A stretch of DNA of 17,392 nt from JBKHDT01 sp049974825 (GCA_049974825.1 JBNGDJ010000048.1:1-17392); one strand, 5' to 3'; counted from the stretch's first letter, positions 1 through 7,367 are shown. Numbers and translations are program-made. The notes: generated from the letters alone by a model not told the origin.

Positions 1-3
1 GCG

Positions 4-55
4 TTGGGGCATCCCTGCCCCAAAGGGCGCCTCGAAAGGTTTTTCGAGGCGCCCT
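4..55. repeat. Tandem perfect palindromes (possible terminator or extragenic repeat)
   Basis: Two inverted repeats stand back to back. The first has 8-bp arms (TTGGGGCA/TGCCCCAA, 4-11 and 16-23) around a TCCC loop. The second has 14-bp perfect arms (24-37 and 42-55) around a GGTT loop. Neither is followed by a clear run of T on either strand, so an intrinsic terminator for a gene left of the window is possible but not shown. A dispersed extragenic palindrome is the alternative. The second hairpin ends only 10 bases before the most upstream ATG of the next gene, which argues against that ATG as the true start. Confidence 0.6.
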
Positions 56-65
56 ACCGTCTCGC

Positions 66-878
66 ATGCGACGCGAGAACGGCACTGACCGGAGATTCGT
101 AGTAGAATCCGCGACTCTCCAAGCCGGCGTCCGCCGGCGTTCCTTTCCGGGAAGCCTGCCCTTGAACGAATCACTGAATGAGCTCGCGCACCGGGTAGCC
201 GATGCCGACCCCCCGTCGACCACGCTTGTTGAGCCAGCGCAGGAATATCCGCCCATTGAGTTTGATCGGCTGGTCGACGCACTGGCAGAACAGGGCTGGT
301 TTGTCGGCGAAAACTATCTGCCTCGGGCGCTTTGCCAGTCGCTGCGGGATGAGCTGTGCGACCTGCGTCGCCAAAGCGAGCTGACACCGGCTGGTGTGGG
401 GCGTGGGGATGCCCATGTGCAGGCTCGGGCGATCCGCGGCGATTACACTCACTGGCTGGATGGCGCCACGCAGACCCAGCGCGCCTACCTGACGGTCATG
501 CGGGCATTGAAGGACACGCTGAACCGAACGCTGTTCATGGGGCTGTTCGAGTACGAGTGCCATTACGCGCTGTATCCGCCTGGCGCGTTCTACAAGCGAC
601 ACCTGGACAGTTTTCGCGGACGGGCGAATCGCATCGTGACCACGGTCCTGTATCTGAATCCGGACTGGAAGCCCGCGGATGCCGGCTGCATGCGTCTGTA
701 CGCACCGGAGGGAGAGGCTGCTCTGATGGATGTGCCCCCGAGGATGGGGACGTTCGTGTGCTTCCTTTCGGAATCCATCCCGCACGAGGTATTGCCCACG
801 CAGGCAGATCGGGCAAGCATTGCCGGCTGGTTTCGTTGCAACAATACCGTCGGCGGGGTTCTGGACCCGGTGCGTTGA
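66..878 (+). CDS. 2OG-Fe(II) oxygenase, SM-20/prolyl 4-hydroxylase-like
   Basis: Probable Fe(II)/2-oxoglutarate-dependent dioxygenase, a cytoplasmic hydroxylase of unknown substrate. In the 270-residue reading the double-stranded beta-helix carries the metal triad H179-x-D181 (in YKRHLDSF) and H240 (in IPHEV), with R249 in RASIAGWF as the 2-oxoglutarate-binding arginine. All key residues are present, so it should be active. The conserved region begins near residue 64. The start is uncertain. The ATG at 66 gives an Arg-rich, unconserved N-terminus right behind a strong hairpin. A TTG at 162 preceded by GGGAAG gives 238 residues, closer to the usual size of the family, and I prefer it biologically; the longest ORF is given here. 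The gene converges on the sugar dehydrogenase with 34 bp between the stop codons. The nearest relatives are annotated only generically, and no neighbour identifies the substrate. Confidence 0.85.
   Translation: MRRENGTDRRFVVESATLQAGVRRRSFPGSLPLNESLNELAHRVADADPPSTTLVEPAQEYPPIEFDRLVDALAEQGWFVGENYLPRALCQSLRDELCDLRRQSELTPAGVGRGDAHVQARAIRGDYTHWLDGATQTQRAYLTVMRALKDTLNRTLFMGLFEYECHYALYPPGAFYKRHLDSFRGRANRIVTTVLYLNPDWKPADAGCMRLYAPEGEAALMDVPPRMGTFVCFLSESIPHEVLPTQADRASIAGWFRCNNTVGGVLDPVR
103..108 (+). promoter_or_regulatory. Possible -10 box for the oxygenase gene
   Basis: TAGAAT matches the sigma-70 -10 consensus at five of six bases. No convincing -35 box sits 16-18 bases upstream. If it is real, transcription starts near 115, inside the longest reading of the oxygenase ORF, and translation would begin at the TTG at 162. 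This is weak evidence given alone. Confidence 0.25.
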
Positions 879-912
879 TGCGGGATGGGCGAGAAAACTT
901 CGGTTGACGCGT

Positions 913-2202
913 TCAGAGGCGCTCGTCGACCGCCTCGCGCGGCAGGAAGCGTCGCACGTCGAAAATCACCGAAGTGGGCTGGCGCATGCGCTGAAGTGTA
1001 GTGGCGTCGAATCGCTTGAAATCGGCATGGGCCACGGTCAGGACAATGGCGTCGTATCGGGCAGCTTCCGGGGCCGGGATCAGCTCGATGCCGTAATGTG
1101 CCCGGGCCTGGTCCGGGTCGGCCCAGGGGTCGTGAACGTCCACGGCCATGCCATACTCGCGCAGTTCACGGACCACCTCGATGGCCTGCGTATTGCGCAG
1201 GTCGGGGCAGTTTTCCTTGAAAGTCAGGCCCAGTACCAAGGCCCGCCCGTCGCCGATTCGTCCGCCCTGACGGGCAAGCCGCTTGACCACGCGTTCGGCG
1301 ACATGACGCCCCATGTGATCGTTGATGCGTCGGCCGGCCAGAATCATCTCTGGATGAAAGCCGATCTGCTGGGCCTTGTGGGTGAGATAGTAGGGATCCA
1401 CGCCAATGCAGTGGCCGCCGACCAGACCAGGCTGGAAGGGTAGAAAATTCCACTTGGTGCCCGCGGCGGCCAACACGTCCCCAGTATCTAGCCCCAGTTG
1501 CGCGAACAGCGTGGCCAGCTCGTTGATCAGCGCGATATTGACATCGCGCTGGGTGTTCTCGATGACCTTGGCCGCCTCGGCCGCTGCCAGGCTTGGGGCC
1601 AGGTGAGTACCGGCGGTCACCACGCGGGCATAGAGGCCATCGATGAACCGGGCGGCCTGGGGGGTGGACCCGGCCGTGACCTTGACGATGTCCTCGAAAC
1701 GCCGGTTCGGATCACCGGGATTGATCCGCTCCGGGCTGTAGCCGACAAAGAAGTCCCGGTTGTATGTCAGTCCCGACATCCGCTCGAGCACCGGCACACA
1801 GGTCTCCTCCGTGCATCCGGGCCACACGGTCGACTCGAAGATGACGGTTGTGCCTGGACGGAGGACCCGCCCAACGGTTTCGGCTGCGCCAAGCAGCGGG
1901 CCAAGGTCGGGGATGCGGTAGTCATCGACTGGCGTCGGGACCGCGACGATGTACACGTCCGCATCGGCAAGCCCCCCTGGATCCGCCGTCAGCCGCAGCC
2001 GGTCCGAGACGGATTCAAGCGTCGCGTCGGGTACTTCCCGAGTGCGATCCCGGCCTGCCTGCAGCTCGCGAATCCGCTGCTCGTCCTGGTCATGGCCAAT
2101 CACGTCGAACTGTCGTGCAAAGGCCACCGCCAGCGGCAGACCCACGTAACCGAGTCCGACAACCGCAATGCGCGGGTTTTCGTTGGTGAAGGGGGGCGTC
2201 AT
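913..2202 (-). CDS. tviB: Nucleotide-sugar dehydrogenase, TviB/WbpO type
   Basis: NAD-dependent UDP-sugar 6-dehydrogenase, most likely oxidising UDP-N-acetyl-hexosamine (GalNAc or GlcNAc) to the uronic acid used in acidic capsule, O-antigen or exopolysaccharide. Counted from the ATG at 2202 (429 residues), the Rossmann motif GLGYVG is at residues 16-21. The central FESTVWPG and VGYSPERINPG signatures follow, and the catalytic cysteine C265 lies in GGHCIGVDPYYLTHKA. That last form is typical of the TviB/WbpO group rather than of UDP-glucose dehydrogenase (Ugd). Length is normal. A TTG at 2259 would add 19 residues and has a GGAG 12 bases away; the ATG has no clear Shine-Dalgarno, so the start is not settled. 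It lies 91 bp (34 bp from the TTG) after the diguanylate cyclase stop on the same strand and may be co-transcribed. No other polysaccharide gene is visible. The exact substrate cannot be read from sequence. Confidence 0.9.
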   Translation of the reverse strand: MTPPFTNENPRIAVVGLGYVGLPLAVAFARQFDVIGHDQDEQRIRELQAGRDRTREVPDATLESVSDRLRLTADPGGLADADVYIVAVPTPVDDYRIPDLGPLLGAAETVGRVLRPGTTVIFESTVWPGCTEETCVPVLERMSGLTYNRDFFVGYSPERINPGDPNRRFEDIVKVTAGSTPQAARFIDGLYARVVTAGTHLAPSLAAAEAAKVIENTQRDVNIALINELATLFAQLGLDTGDVLAAAGTKWNFLPFQPGLVGGHCIGVDPYYLTHKAQQIGFHPEMILAGRRINDHMGRHVAERVVKRLARQGGRIGDGRALVLGLTFKENCPDLRNTQAIEVVRELREYGMAVDVHDPWADPDQARAHYGIELIPAPEAARYDAIVLTVAHADFKRFDATTLQRMRQPTSVIFDVRRFLPREAVDERL

Positions 2203-2293
2203 GCGAAGGGGCGCATCCAGGCGGCTGGCTGAAGGCGGCAAGGCGAGATCTGCGGGCAAGACAGTCTGAGGCTCCGAGCCGTCATGGGGAACG

Positions 2294-3325
2294 TCACAAG
2301 TCGTCCTGACCGATTACGCGGTTGCGCCCTTCCTGCTTGGCGCGCATCAGGGCTTCGTCGGCGCGACGGATAATGCTTTCGGGCGTGTCCTTGGCACGGT
2401 GGGTGGCCACGCCGATGGAGATGGTCAGCTCGCCGATTTCCTTGCCGCTCTCGGCCATGCGCAACCGCGAAGAGGCGATCTTGGCGCGCAGGGTATTCGC
2501 CACGGCCAGCCCACCGGGATAGTTCGTCTGCGGCAGCACAATGGCGAATTCCTCGCCACCGTAGCGCACGACGATGTCCTGGCCCTTGACCTGCGATTGC
2601 AGGGTTCTGGCCACGAAGCGGAGAATCTTGTCCCCCACCAGGTGCCCGTAGGTGTCGTTGATGTGCTTGAAGAAATCGATATCGGCAAGAAGCAGAGTGT
2701 ACTTCTCGGCGTGCTTCTGTGCCTCGTCGATCTGCCGAGCCAGGATGTCGGTGAAGCCACGTCGGTTGGCCAGACCCGTCAGCGGGTCGGTCATGGCATC
2801 GCGCCTTGCCTGTTCCAGCTCCTCGCGCAGGCGGTTGATCTCGTCCGAGGCATTGTTGAGGCGGCTGGAGGTGTCGCGGCTGGAGGCCTCGATGCTCTTG
2901 GTGTCCTGGATGACCTCCTCGGTCAGACTGCGCAGGTCTTCAAGCGAGACCGAGCCGTCGATCTTGCGGACATAGTCACCAAGGCTTGAGGCAAACGACG
3001 AGAATTCGTTGCCGGTGGTCATCATCTGCAGCATCACGCCCCGCAGGACGCGAAGAACCGCCTGCTGAGCCTGAGTGATCTCCGAGAGCATGCCGTGGAG
3101 CAGGTGCTCGTCGAAGATTTCCTGGGCGCGTTTTTGCGTCAGGCCATCGTCGCTGTTGATGGCCGCATCCATCGCCTGAACGAGACTGGGCGCACGACTG
3201 AGCGCGCGCTCGTAAAACAGCGCCACGTTTACCGGTGTTGGCGGAAGTCCGCACTTGGAAATTTCGGAAAGGGCCATGCGGAGCAGGGCGCTTGCCTCGT
3301 CGTTGTTCTGAGCGTATTCAAACAT
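2294..3325 (-). CDS. GGDEF diguanylate cyclase
   Basis: Makes the second messenger c-di-GMP from two GTP. From the ATG at 3325 (343 residues) an alpha-helical N-terminal region (about 1-150, containing GLPPTPVNVALFYE as in many proteobacterial cyclases) leads through a coiled coil (about 150-178) into the GGDEF domain. That domain has DPLTGLANRRGF at 180-191, DIDFFKHINDTYGH near 215-228 and the active-site GGEEF at 256-260. The product-inhibition I-site, normally RxxD, reads KGQD (247-250), so the Arg is replaced by Lys and feedback may be weakened. There is no TM segment or signal peptide, so it is cytoplasmic. The frame stays open upstream to an ATG at 3460 and a TTG at 3514. That extension is charged, low in complexity and has lower GC at third positions, so the family-like start at 3325 is preferred. 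The gap at 3521 could hide a longer N-terminus. Confidence 0.9.
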   Translation of the reverse strand: MFEYAQNNDEASALLRMALSEISKCGLPPTPVNVALFYERALSRAPSLVQAMDAAINSDDGLTQKRAQEIFDEHLLHGMLSEITQAQQAVLRVLRGVMLQMMTTGNEFSSFASSLGDYVRKIDGSVSLEDLRSLTEEVIQDTKSIEASSRDTSSRLNNASDEINRLREELEQARRDAMTDPLTGLANRRGFTDILARQIDEAQKHAEKYTLLLADIDFFKHINDTYGHLVGDKILRFVARTLQSQVKGQDIVVRYGGEEFAIVLPQTNYPGGLAVANTLRAKIASSRLRMAESGKEIGELTISIGVATHRAKDTPESIIRRADEALMRAKQEGRNRVIGQDDL

Positions 3326-3520
3326 CGCTACGGGTTTCCGCTGCTCGCCGGATCGACGGGGTTCCGTTTCTCGATCACTGGCCGGGGATGCTTTCACGCC
3401 TTGCTCCTTGTCGTCGACTGGCCGCGCCTTGATCTTGATTGACGCGACCTCTGGTTGCATGCCCGAAGAGGTCTTGACCGGGCCGGCTGCTGCCGCCCGA
3501 ATGAGAATTGGCAAGTTCGT

Positions 3521-3620
3521 NNNNNNNNNNNNNNNNNNNNNNNNNNNNNNNNNNNNNNNNNNNNNNNNNNNNNNNNNNNNNNNNNNNNNNNNNNNNNNNN
3601 NNNNNNNNNNNNNNNNNNNN
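3521..3620. other. Assembly gap (100 N)
   Basis: A run of 100 undetermined bases. Reading frames that run across it are artefacts. Real distance and content are unknown. Confidence 0.99.
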
Positions 3621-3642
3621 AGCTCGCGATCTTGCCTTATGT

Positions 3643-3648
3643 ATTATA
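3643..3648 (-). promoter_or_regulatory. Possible -10 box upstream of the diguanylate cyclase
   Basis: The minus strand reads TATAAT, a perfect -10 hexamer, in the most AT-rich patch of the area. The -35 position (for example CCCAGT at 17 bases) does not match consensus, so an activator-dependent promoter or chance are both possible. Transcription would start near 3636 and run through the gap into the cyclase gene. Confidence 0.35.
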
Positions 3649-3714
3649 AACATGGTTTTGCCCGGACTGGGCGCCCGAGGACCATCCTGCCGCATGACGC
3701 GCCTGCAACAGCAG

Positions 3715-4092
3715 TCAATCTGCCTTGAGCTGGCCAAGTTCTCGCTCGATCATCTCGCCGTCGTCGCCGAGATTGAGTTCCAGCAGGCGCCGAAGACGGG
3801 TCAGGTCCTCGAGCTCAATATCCACCCACTGGGCACCGAACAAGTCCGCCTGGCTGTTGCGAATCACGGAAGTCATCCGGATGCGGGTATTCTCATCGTC
3901 CGCGTCCTCTGACAGCTTCAGCCTGATCGTGCAGGTCTGGCCCACTTCGGGCGCGTTCGCCGGCGAAATCGCCTGCAGGAGCACGCCCTTGAGTGAAATG
4001 TCCATGACCTCGGCATCAAGCACAAGGTCGTCACAGGTGACCTCGGCCGGAGCGTGGAACTCCACCCGCCGGAACATGCGTTCTGGTGCCAT
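3715..4092 (-). CDS. PilZ domain protein (c-di-GMP receptor)
   Basis: Small cytoplasmic protein of 125 residues that is essentially one PilZ domain, expected to bind c-di-GMP and pass the signal to a partner. From the ATG at 4092 the RxxxR motif is R5-M-F-R-R9, and the second motif DISLKG (DxSxxG) is at 31-36. Both signature motifs are intact. The C-terminus (LEDLTRLRRLLELNLGDDGEMIE) is helical and charged. The start is chosen because GAGG (minus strand, 4104-4101) lies 8 bases before it. An ATG at 4113 would add seven residues but has no ribosome site. The frame stays open much further upstream only because it is antisense to yjbQ. It is divergent from yjbQ and, across the assembly gap, reads in the same direction as the cyclase. 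Its effector partner is not evident. Confidence 0.85.
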   Translation of the reverse strand: MAPERMFRRVEFHAPAEVTCDDLVLDAEVMDISLKGVLLQAISPANAPEVGQTCTIRLKLSEDADDENTRIRMTSVIRNSQADLFGAQWVDIELEDLTRLRRLLELNLGDDGEMIERELGQLKAD

Positions 4093-4287
4093 GGTTGCCG
4101 CCTCGCTGCTCATGGGGGAGGGGGTGCGGACCCGGACCTGAGCCCGGGACGCGGATCTGTCACCGCCCATACGCAAACGTTTTAGCACACCCGCGCGAAA
4201 CTTTGTAGCATGAGCCCACCCGGAAGATGGTCCACCCGCGCGGTTGTGCCGCTGTTCCCCCGTGAAAAATACAGGGAGTTGCAACTC
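4093..4287. promoter_or_regulatory. Divergent intergenic region between PilZ gene and yjbQ
   Basis: About 195 bp separate two divergently read starts, so both promoters should lie here. On the plus strand TTAGCA (4182-4187), an 18-base spacer and TAGCAT (4206-4211) form a weak sigma-70-like pair (four of six matches in each box) with a start near 4218. On the minus strand TGCTAAAAC (4187-4179) resembles an extended -10 without a clear -35. No palindromic operator is obvious. Confidence 0.35.
4273..4278 (+). promoter_or_regulatory. Ribosome binding site of yjbQ
   Basis: AGGGAG lies 9 bases before the ATG at 4288. It decides the start against the longer reading from the ATG at 4210, whose first 26 residues are not conserved in the family. 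Confidence 0.7.
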
Positions 4288-4719
4288 ATGTTTCAAGTGC
4301 ATCAGCAACAGATTGACCTGCAGACTGCCGGGCGCGGCTTCCACGTCCTGACCGGGCGGGTCGAGGAGGCCGTGGGGCAGTCGGGCATTCGCAAGGGTAC
4401 GGCCCATCTGTTTCTTCAGCACACCAGCGCCTCGCTGCTTTTGTGCGAAAACGCCTCCCCTGAAGTGCGACAGGACATGGAAACCCTGATTGCACGCCTG
4501 GCGCCGGACGGTGATCCGCAGTACCTGCACACCCTGGAAGGGCCCGACGACATGGCCGCGCATTTCAGAACGGCTGTCATGGGTGAATCGCTGCTGTTGC
4601 CGGTCGTGGAGGGTGCGCTGGGCCTGGGTCGCTGGCAGGGTATATTCCTTTGGGAACACCGGTCCTACCCGCAAAGTCGCCACATGGTGCTTACTGTCCA
4701 GGGCGCGGGTCATGGGTGA
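4288..4719 (+). CDS. yjbQ: YjbQ/UPF0047 family protein
   Basis: A 143-residue compact protein of the YjbQ family. Members can show weak thiamine-phosphate synthase activity, but the physiological role is unsettled. The family signatures are present: the metal-site histidine in LQHTSASL (H45), the block HTLEGPDDMAAHFR at 81-94 with H81, E84, D88 and H92, and GRWQGIFLWEHR at 114-125. Length equals the family norm of about 140. Strong Shine-Dalgarno AGGGAG supports the start. The last eight bases overlap the start of mnmC, pointing to co-translation. It is probably the first gene of the operon reaching 10777. A link to thiamine or tRNA metabolism is suggested only by position. Confidence 0.9.
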   Translation: MFQVHQQQIDLQTAGRGFHVLTGRVEEAVGQSGIRKGTAHLFLQHTSASLLLCENASPEVRQDMETLIARLAPDGDPQYLHTLEGPDDMAAHFRTAVMGESLLLPVVEGALGLGRWQGIFLWEHRSYPQSRHMVLTVQGAGHG

Positions 4720-6697
4720 GGCGGTGGACTGGCCCCTGACACCGGCATCCCTGACTCTGAACGACGCCGGTGTGCCCTGGGCGCCGGGCTTCGATGACGT
4801 GTATTTTTCGATCGAGGGCGGACTGGCCGAGGTTCAGCATGTGTTCCTCGAGGGGAATGATCTGCCGTCACGCTTTGCCAGGCTTGCACCGGGCAGCGTC
4901 TTCACCGTGCTGGAAACAGGGTTCGGCACCGGCCTGAACTTTCTGGCGACCTGGCAGGCCTTCATCGAGCGGGCGCCTGCCGATGCCCGGCTGCATTTCG
5001 TGTCCGTGGAAGCGCACCCCTTTCATGCGACAGATCTTGCCCGGATTCATGCGGATGGCCCGCTGGCCGGCCTGGCTCGACAGCTTGTCTGCCACTGGCC
5101 GGACTTGATTCCGGGCGTTCACCGGCGGGACTTTGCCGGCGGGCGGGTCCACCTGACCCTGACCTTTGGCGAGGCCATGTCACAGATCGGCCAGTTGCGC
5201 CTGTCGGCTGATGCCCTGTTCCTGGATGGTTTTTCGCCGGCAAAAAACCCCGACATGTGGCGGCCCGAGCTGATGGCCGCGCTGGCCGCGCGTCTTGCAC
5301 CCGGTGCCACCTTTGCCACGTTTTCGGCCGCGCGCGCGGTTCGGGAGGCGTTGGGCGCCGCGGGGTTCTCGGTGCACAAGGCACCGGGCTTTGGACGCAA
5401 GCGCGACATGCTGCGCGGTTGGCGCGAAGAGGCTGGCCCGACAGTGGCCGCGCCGGCTGAACTGATGACGCCAGAGGCCGCGGACGATCGTCGCGCCCTG
5501 GTGATTGGCGCCGGACTGGCAGGCTGCTCGGTGGTTTCTGCTCTGGCCCGCCGCGGCTGGTCGGTGACGCTCCTTGAGCGCCATCCGGCCCCGGCGGGCG
5601 AAGCCTCGGGCAATCCGGCCGGCATCTTCCTTCCCGTGCTCAGCCGGGACTGGAATGCGCTCAGTGCCCTCACCGCGCCGGCCATGGGGTATCTGCGCAA
5701 TCGCCTGAACGCTCTGGAACTGGCCGGCCATGCGCCGGAATGGTCGGCAGGCGGCGTGCTTAGACTGGCCCGCGGGGCGCGCCACGCAGCACAGCAGGCC
5801 CGCATTGCCGAGCGACTTGCGCCAGACCCGGGCTTTGCCCGCTGGGTGGGCCGGGCCGAAGCTGCCCAGCTTGCCGGGGTGCCAGTACAGGCCGGGGGCT
5901 GGTGGTTTCCCGGGGGTGGATGGGTGAACCCGCCTTCTCTGTGTCGTGCCTGGCTTGCCGAAGCCGGGCCCTGGCTGAAGGCCCGTTACGGAGCCCGCGT
6001 GGCGCGGCTGACCCGCGAAGGGGGACTCTGGCGTGCGTGGGATGCTGAGGGCGCGTTGCTTGCCGAGGCGCCGCGGGCGGTAGTCGCCAATGCGCAGGAG
6101 GCTTTGCGTCTGCTGCCGCACGCCGAACTTCCGCTCAAGGGATATCGCGGACAGATCAGCGGACTGCCCTCCCGCACGCATCGGGGGCCATCACCCCGGG
6201 TTGCCGTCTGTCGCGAGGGGTATGTCCTGCCACGCAGAAAGGGGATAATGACCTTTGGTGCGACCTTTCAGGCCGAGCCGGAAAGCATGGGGGTCGAGAT
6301 TGCCGATCACCGGGAGAATATTGCCAAGCTTGCCGGGATCAGCGAGGCGATCGCCGAGGGGCTCGACCCCGCCGCGCTGGGCGGGCGCGTCGGCATGCGC
6401 TGTGCCAGTCCCGATCGGCTGCCGCTGGTGGGTCTGGTGGCAGACCCGGCCCGTTATCCGCACATCATGGCCGATCGCGTGGCCGGTCGGTCTGTCAGCG
6501 ATGCCGAGGCCGCCTTTCTGCCGGGGCTGGCCGTGAGCCTTGGTCACGGAGCCCGGGGGCTGACCTGGACCGGCCTGCTCGGGGAGTGGCTGGCCTCGGC
6601 CTGGTCCGGCGAACCCAGCCCTCTGCCCATGCGGCTTGAGCAGGCCCTGCACCCAGGGCGTTTCGCCTGGCGCGCGCTCAAGCGCGGATCCCATTGA
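4712..6697 (+). CDS. mnmC: Bifunctional tRNA mnm5s2U34 biosynthesis protein MnmC
   Basis: Cytoplasmic enzyme that finishes the wobble-uridine modification of tRNAs for Lys, Glu and Gln. The FAD-dependent C-terminal part removes the carboxymethyl group from cmnm5s2U34, and the SAM-dependent N-terminal part methylates nm5s2U to mnm5s2U. At 661 residues it is close to the E. coli length. The methyltransferase half has ETGFGTGLNF (68-77) and LDGFSPAKNPDMW (171-183). The oxidoreductase half starts with the FAD Rossmann motif GAGLAG (266-271), ribose-binding E289 and ASGNPAGIF (298-306), and ends with HGARGLTWTGLL. Both halves look intact. The start is the ATG at 4712, overlapping yjbQ by 8 bases. 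The upstream frame from 4490 lies inside yjbQ and is not used. The Shine-Dalgarno is weak, in keeping with translational coupling. Confidence 0.96.
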   Translation: MGEAVDWPLTPASLTLNDAGVPWAPGFDDVYFSIEGGLAEVQHVFLEGNDLPSRFARLAPGSVFTVLETGFGTGLNFLATWQAFIERAPADARLHFVSVEAHPFHATDLARIHADGPLAGLARQLVCHWPDLIPGVHRRDFAGGRVHLTLTFGEAMSQIGQLRLSADALFLDGFSPAKNPDMWRPELMAALAARLAPGATFATFSAARAVREALGAAGFSVHKAPGFGRKRDMLRGWREEAGPTVAAPAELMTPEAADDRRALVIGAGLAGCSVVSALARRGWSVTLLERHPAPAGEASGNPAGIFLPVLSRDWNALSALTAPAMGYLRNRLNALELAGHAPEWSAGGVLRLARGARHAAQQARIAERLAPDPGFARWVGRAEAAQLAGVPVQAGGWWFPGGGWVNPPSLCRAWLAEAGPWLKARYGARVARLTREGGLWRAWDAEGALLAEAPRAVVANAQEALRLLPHAELPLKGYRGQISGLPSRTHRGPSPRVAVCREGYVLPRRKGIMTFGATFQAEPESMGVEIADHRENIAKLAGISEAIAEGLDPAALGGRVGMRCASPDRLPLVGLVADPARYPHIMADRVAGRSVSDAEAAFLPGLAVSLGHGARGLTWTGLLGEWLASAWSGEPSPLPMRLEQALHPGRFAWRALKRGSH

Positions 6698-6723
6698 CAC
6701 CCGACAGAGCCCGAGACTATCAA
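6694..6723 (+). promoter_or_regulatory. Probable sigma-70 promoter inside the operon
   Basis: A perfect -35 hexamer TTGACA (6694-6699) overlaps the mnmC stop codon. It is followed by an 18-base spacer and a moderate -10, TATCAA (6718-6723). Transcription would start near 6730. That would make an ATG start at 6733 nearly leaderless and would allow the lipoprotein, helicase and nuclease genes to be expressed apart from yjbQ-mnmC. Confidence 0.4.
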
Positions 6724-6732
6724 TCAACGACA

Positions 6733-7362
6733 ATGACACCATTTCGCTTGTTTTTCGAGAATGATTCGTGCAAGGCGTGCGCGGGCCGCGCTGTGTCCGG
6801 CAGTCCCATCCCCACCCGAACGTTCCTGCTGACCGCGATGCTCGCCGCCGTCCTGTCCGGCTGTGGCGGCATGGTCGAGCGCCCGGTGCCGGAGATGGCC
6901 GAGTCCAATATTCCCCCGGCACCGGAACCGGAGGTGGTGGTTCGACCACTGGATGGGGACGAGTCGGATCGTGGGGATCCGGCTATCCGGGAGCGGTCGC
7001 TTTTCGTGCCGGAGCCCGTGGAAGTGCTGCCCGAGCCCATGCGTCCCGTGAATCCGGCGGTCAGCGCGCTCATGGACCGGGCAACGCTACAGGCCGATAC
7101 CGGCCAGTTCGCCCAGGCGGCCGCGACCATCGAACGTGCGCTGCGCATCGCCCCGCAAGATCCGCGGCTCTGGCGGCGCCTGGCGCGCTACAAGCTCGAC
7201 CTGGGGGATGCGTCCCAGGCCGAGCAAATGGCGCTGCGGGCGGTGCGGTTTTCTCGGGGGGACCGCGAGGAGCGCCAGGCCTGGCAGCTGGTCGCGCTGG
7301 CCCGACAGGCCCGCGGGGACACCGCGGGGGCCGAGGAGGCGCGTCGGATGGCCGGGTTGTGA
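6733..7362 (+). CDS. TPR-repeat lipoprotein
   Basis: Predicted lipoprotein with tetratricopeptide-like repeats; no specific function can be named. The hydrophobic stretch FLLTAMLAAVLSGC ends in a lipobox LSGC (Cys at 7 residues after the internal ATG at 6838-6840), and Gly follows the Cys, so outer-membrane sorting is expected. A Pro/Glu-rich linker of about 60 residues follows. Then come two to three helical TPR-like units, recognisable as LQADTGQFAQAAATIERAL and the following LARYKLDLGDASQAEQMAL and LARQARGDTAGAEEAR. The start is unclear. The ATG at 6733 gives an unusually long n-region. A GTG at 6793 would give a normal 23-residue signal peptide and fits the promoter above. A TTG at 6694 overlaps the mnmC stop. 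No start has a good ribosome site. The stop is five bases before the helicase ATG. Confidence 0.75.
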   Translation: MTPFRLFFENDSCKACAGRAVSGSPIPTRTFLLTAMLAAVLSGCGGMVERPVPEMAESNIPPAPEPEVVVRPLDGDESDRGDPAIRERSLFVPEPVEVLPEPMRPVNPAVSALMDRATLQADTGQFAQAAATIERALRIAPQDPRLWRRLARYKLDLGDASQAEQMALRAVRFSRGDREERQAWQLVALARQARGDTAGAEEARRMAGL

Positions 7363-7367
7363 CCGAC

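Larger units (their letters stand above)
3326..3714. other. Region between cyclase and PilZ genes, containing assembly gap
   Basis: Bases 3326-3514 are an open in-frame extension of the cyclase gene that may or may not be translated. Bases 3521-3620 are exactly 100 Ns, the conventional placeholder for a scaffold gap of unknown size. Bases 3621-3714 hold a locally AT-rich patch with a TATAAT on the minus strand and no ORF I can support. Whether the PilZ and cyclase genes are truly adjacent depends on what the gap hides. Confidence 0.9.

Noticed and set aside
171..785. 204-codon minus-strand ORF opposite the oxygenase
   Set aside because: Arg/His/Gln-rich shadow frame without recognisable motifs. 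The plus strand carries a complete 2OG-Fe(II) triad.
879..912. Bidirectional terminator between the convergent oxygenase and dehydrogenase genes
   Set aside because: No stem-loop of useful length and no T-tract in the 34 bp; nothing to support it.
4490..4711. Upstream in-frame extension of mnmC
   Set aside because: It lies inside yjbQ and encodes a Trp/Arg/Cys-rich sequence unlike MnmC. The family N-terminus matches the ATG at 4712.
4114..4713. Long N-terminal extension of the PilZ reading frame on the minus strand
   Set aside because: It runs antisense through yjbQ, which has family-wide motifs and a ribosome site. The PilZ domain begins only at the Met near 4092, so the extension is a GC-rich shadow frame.
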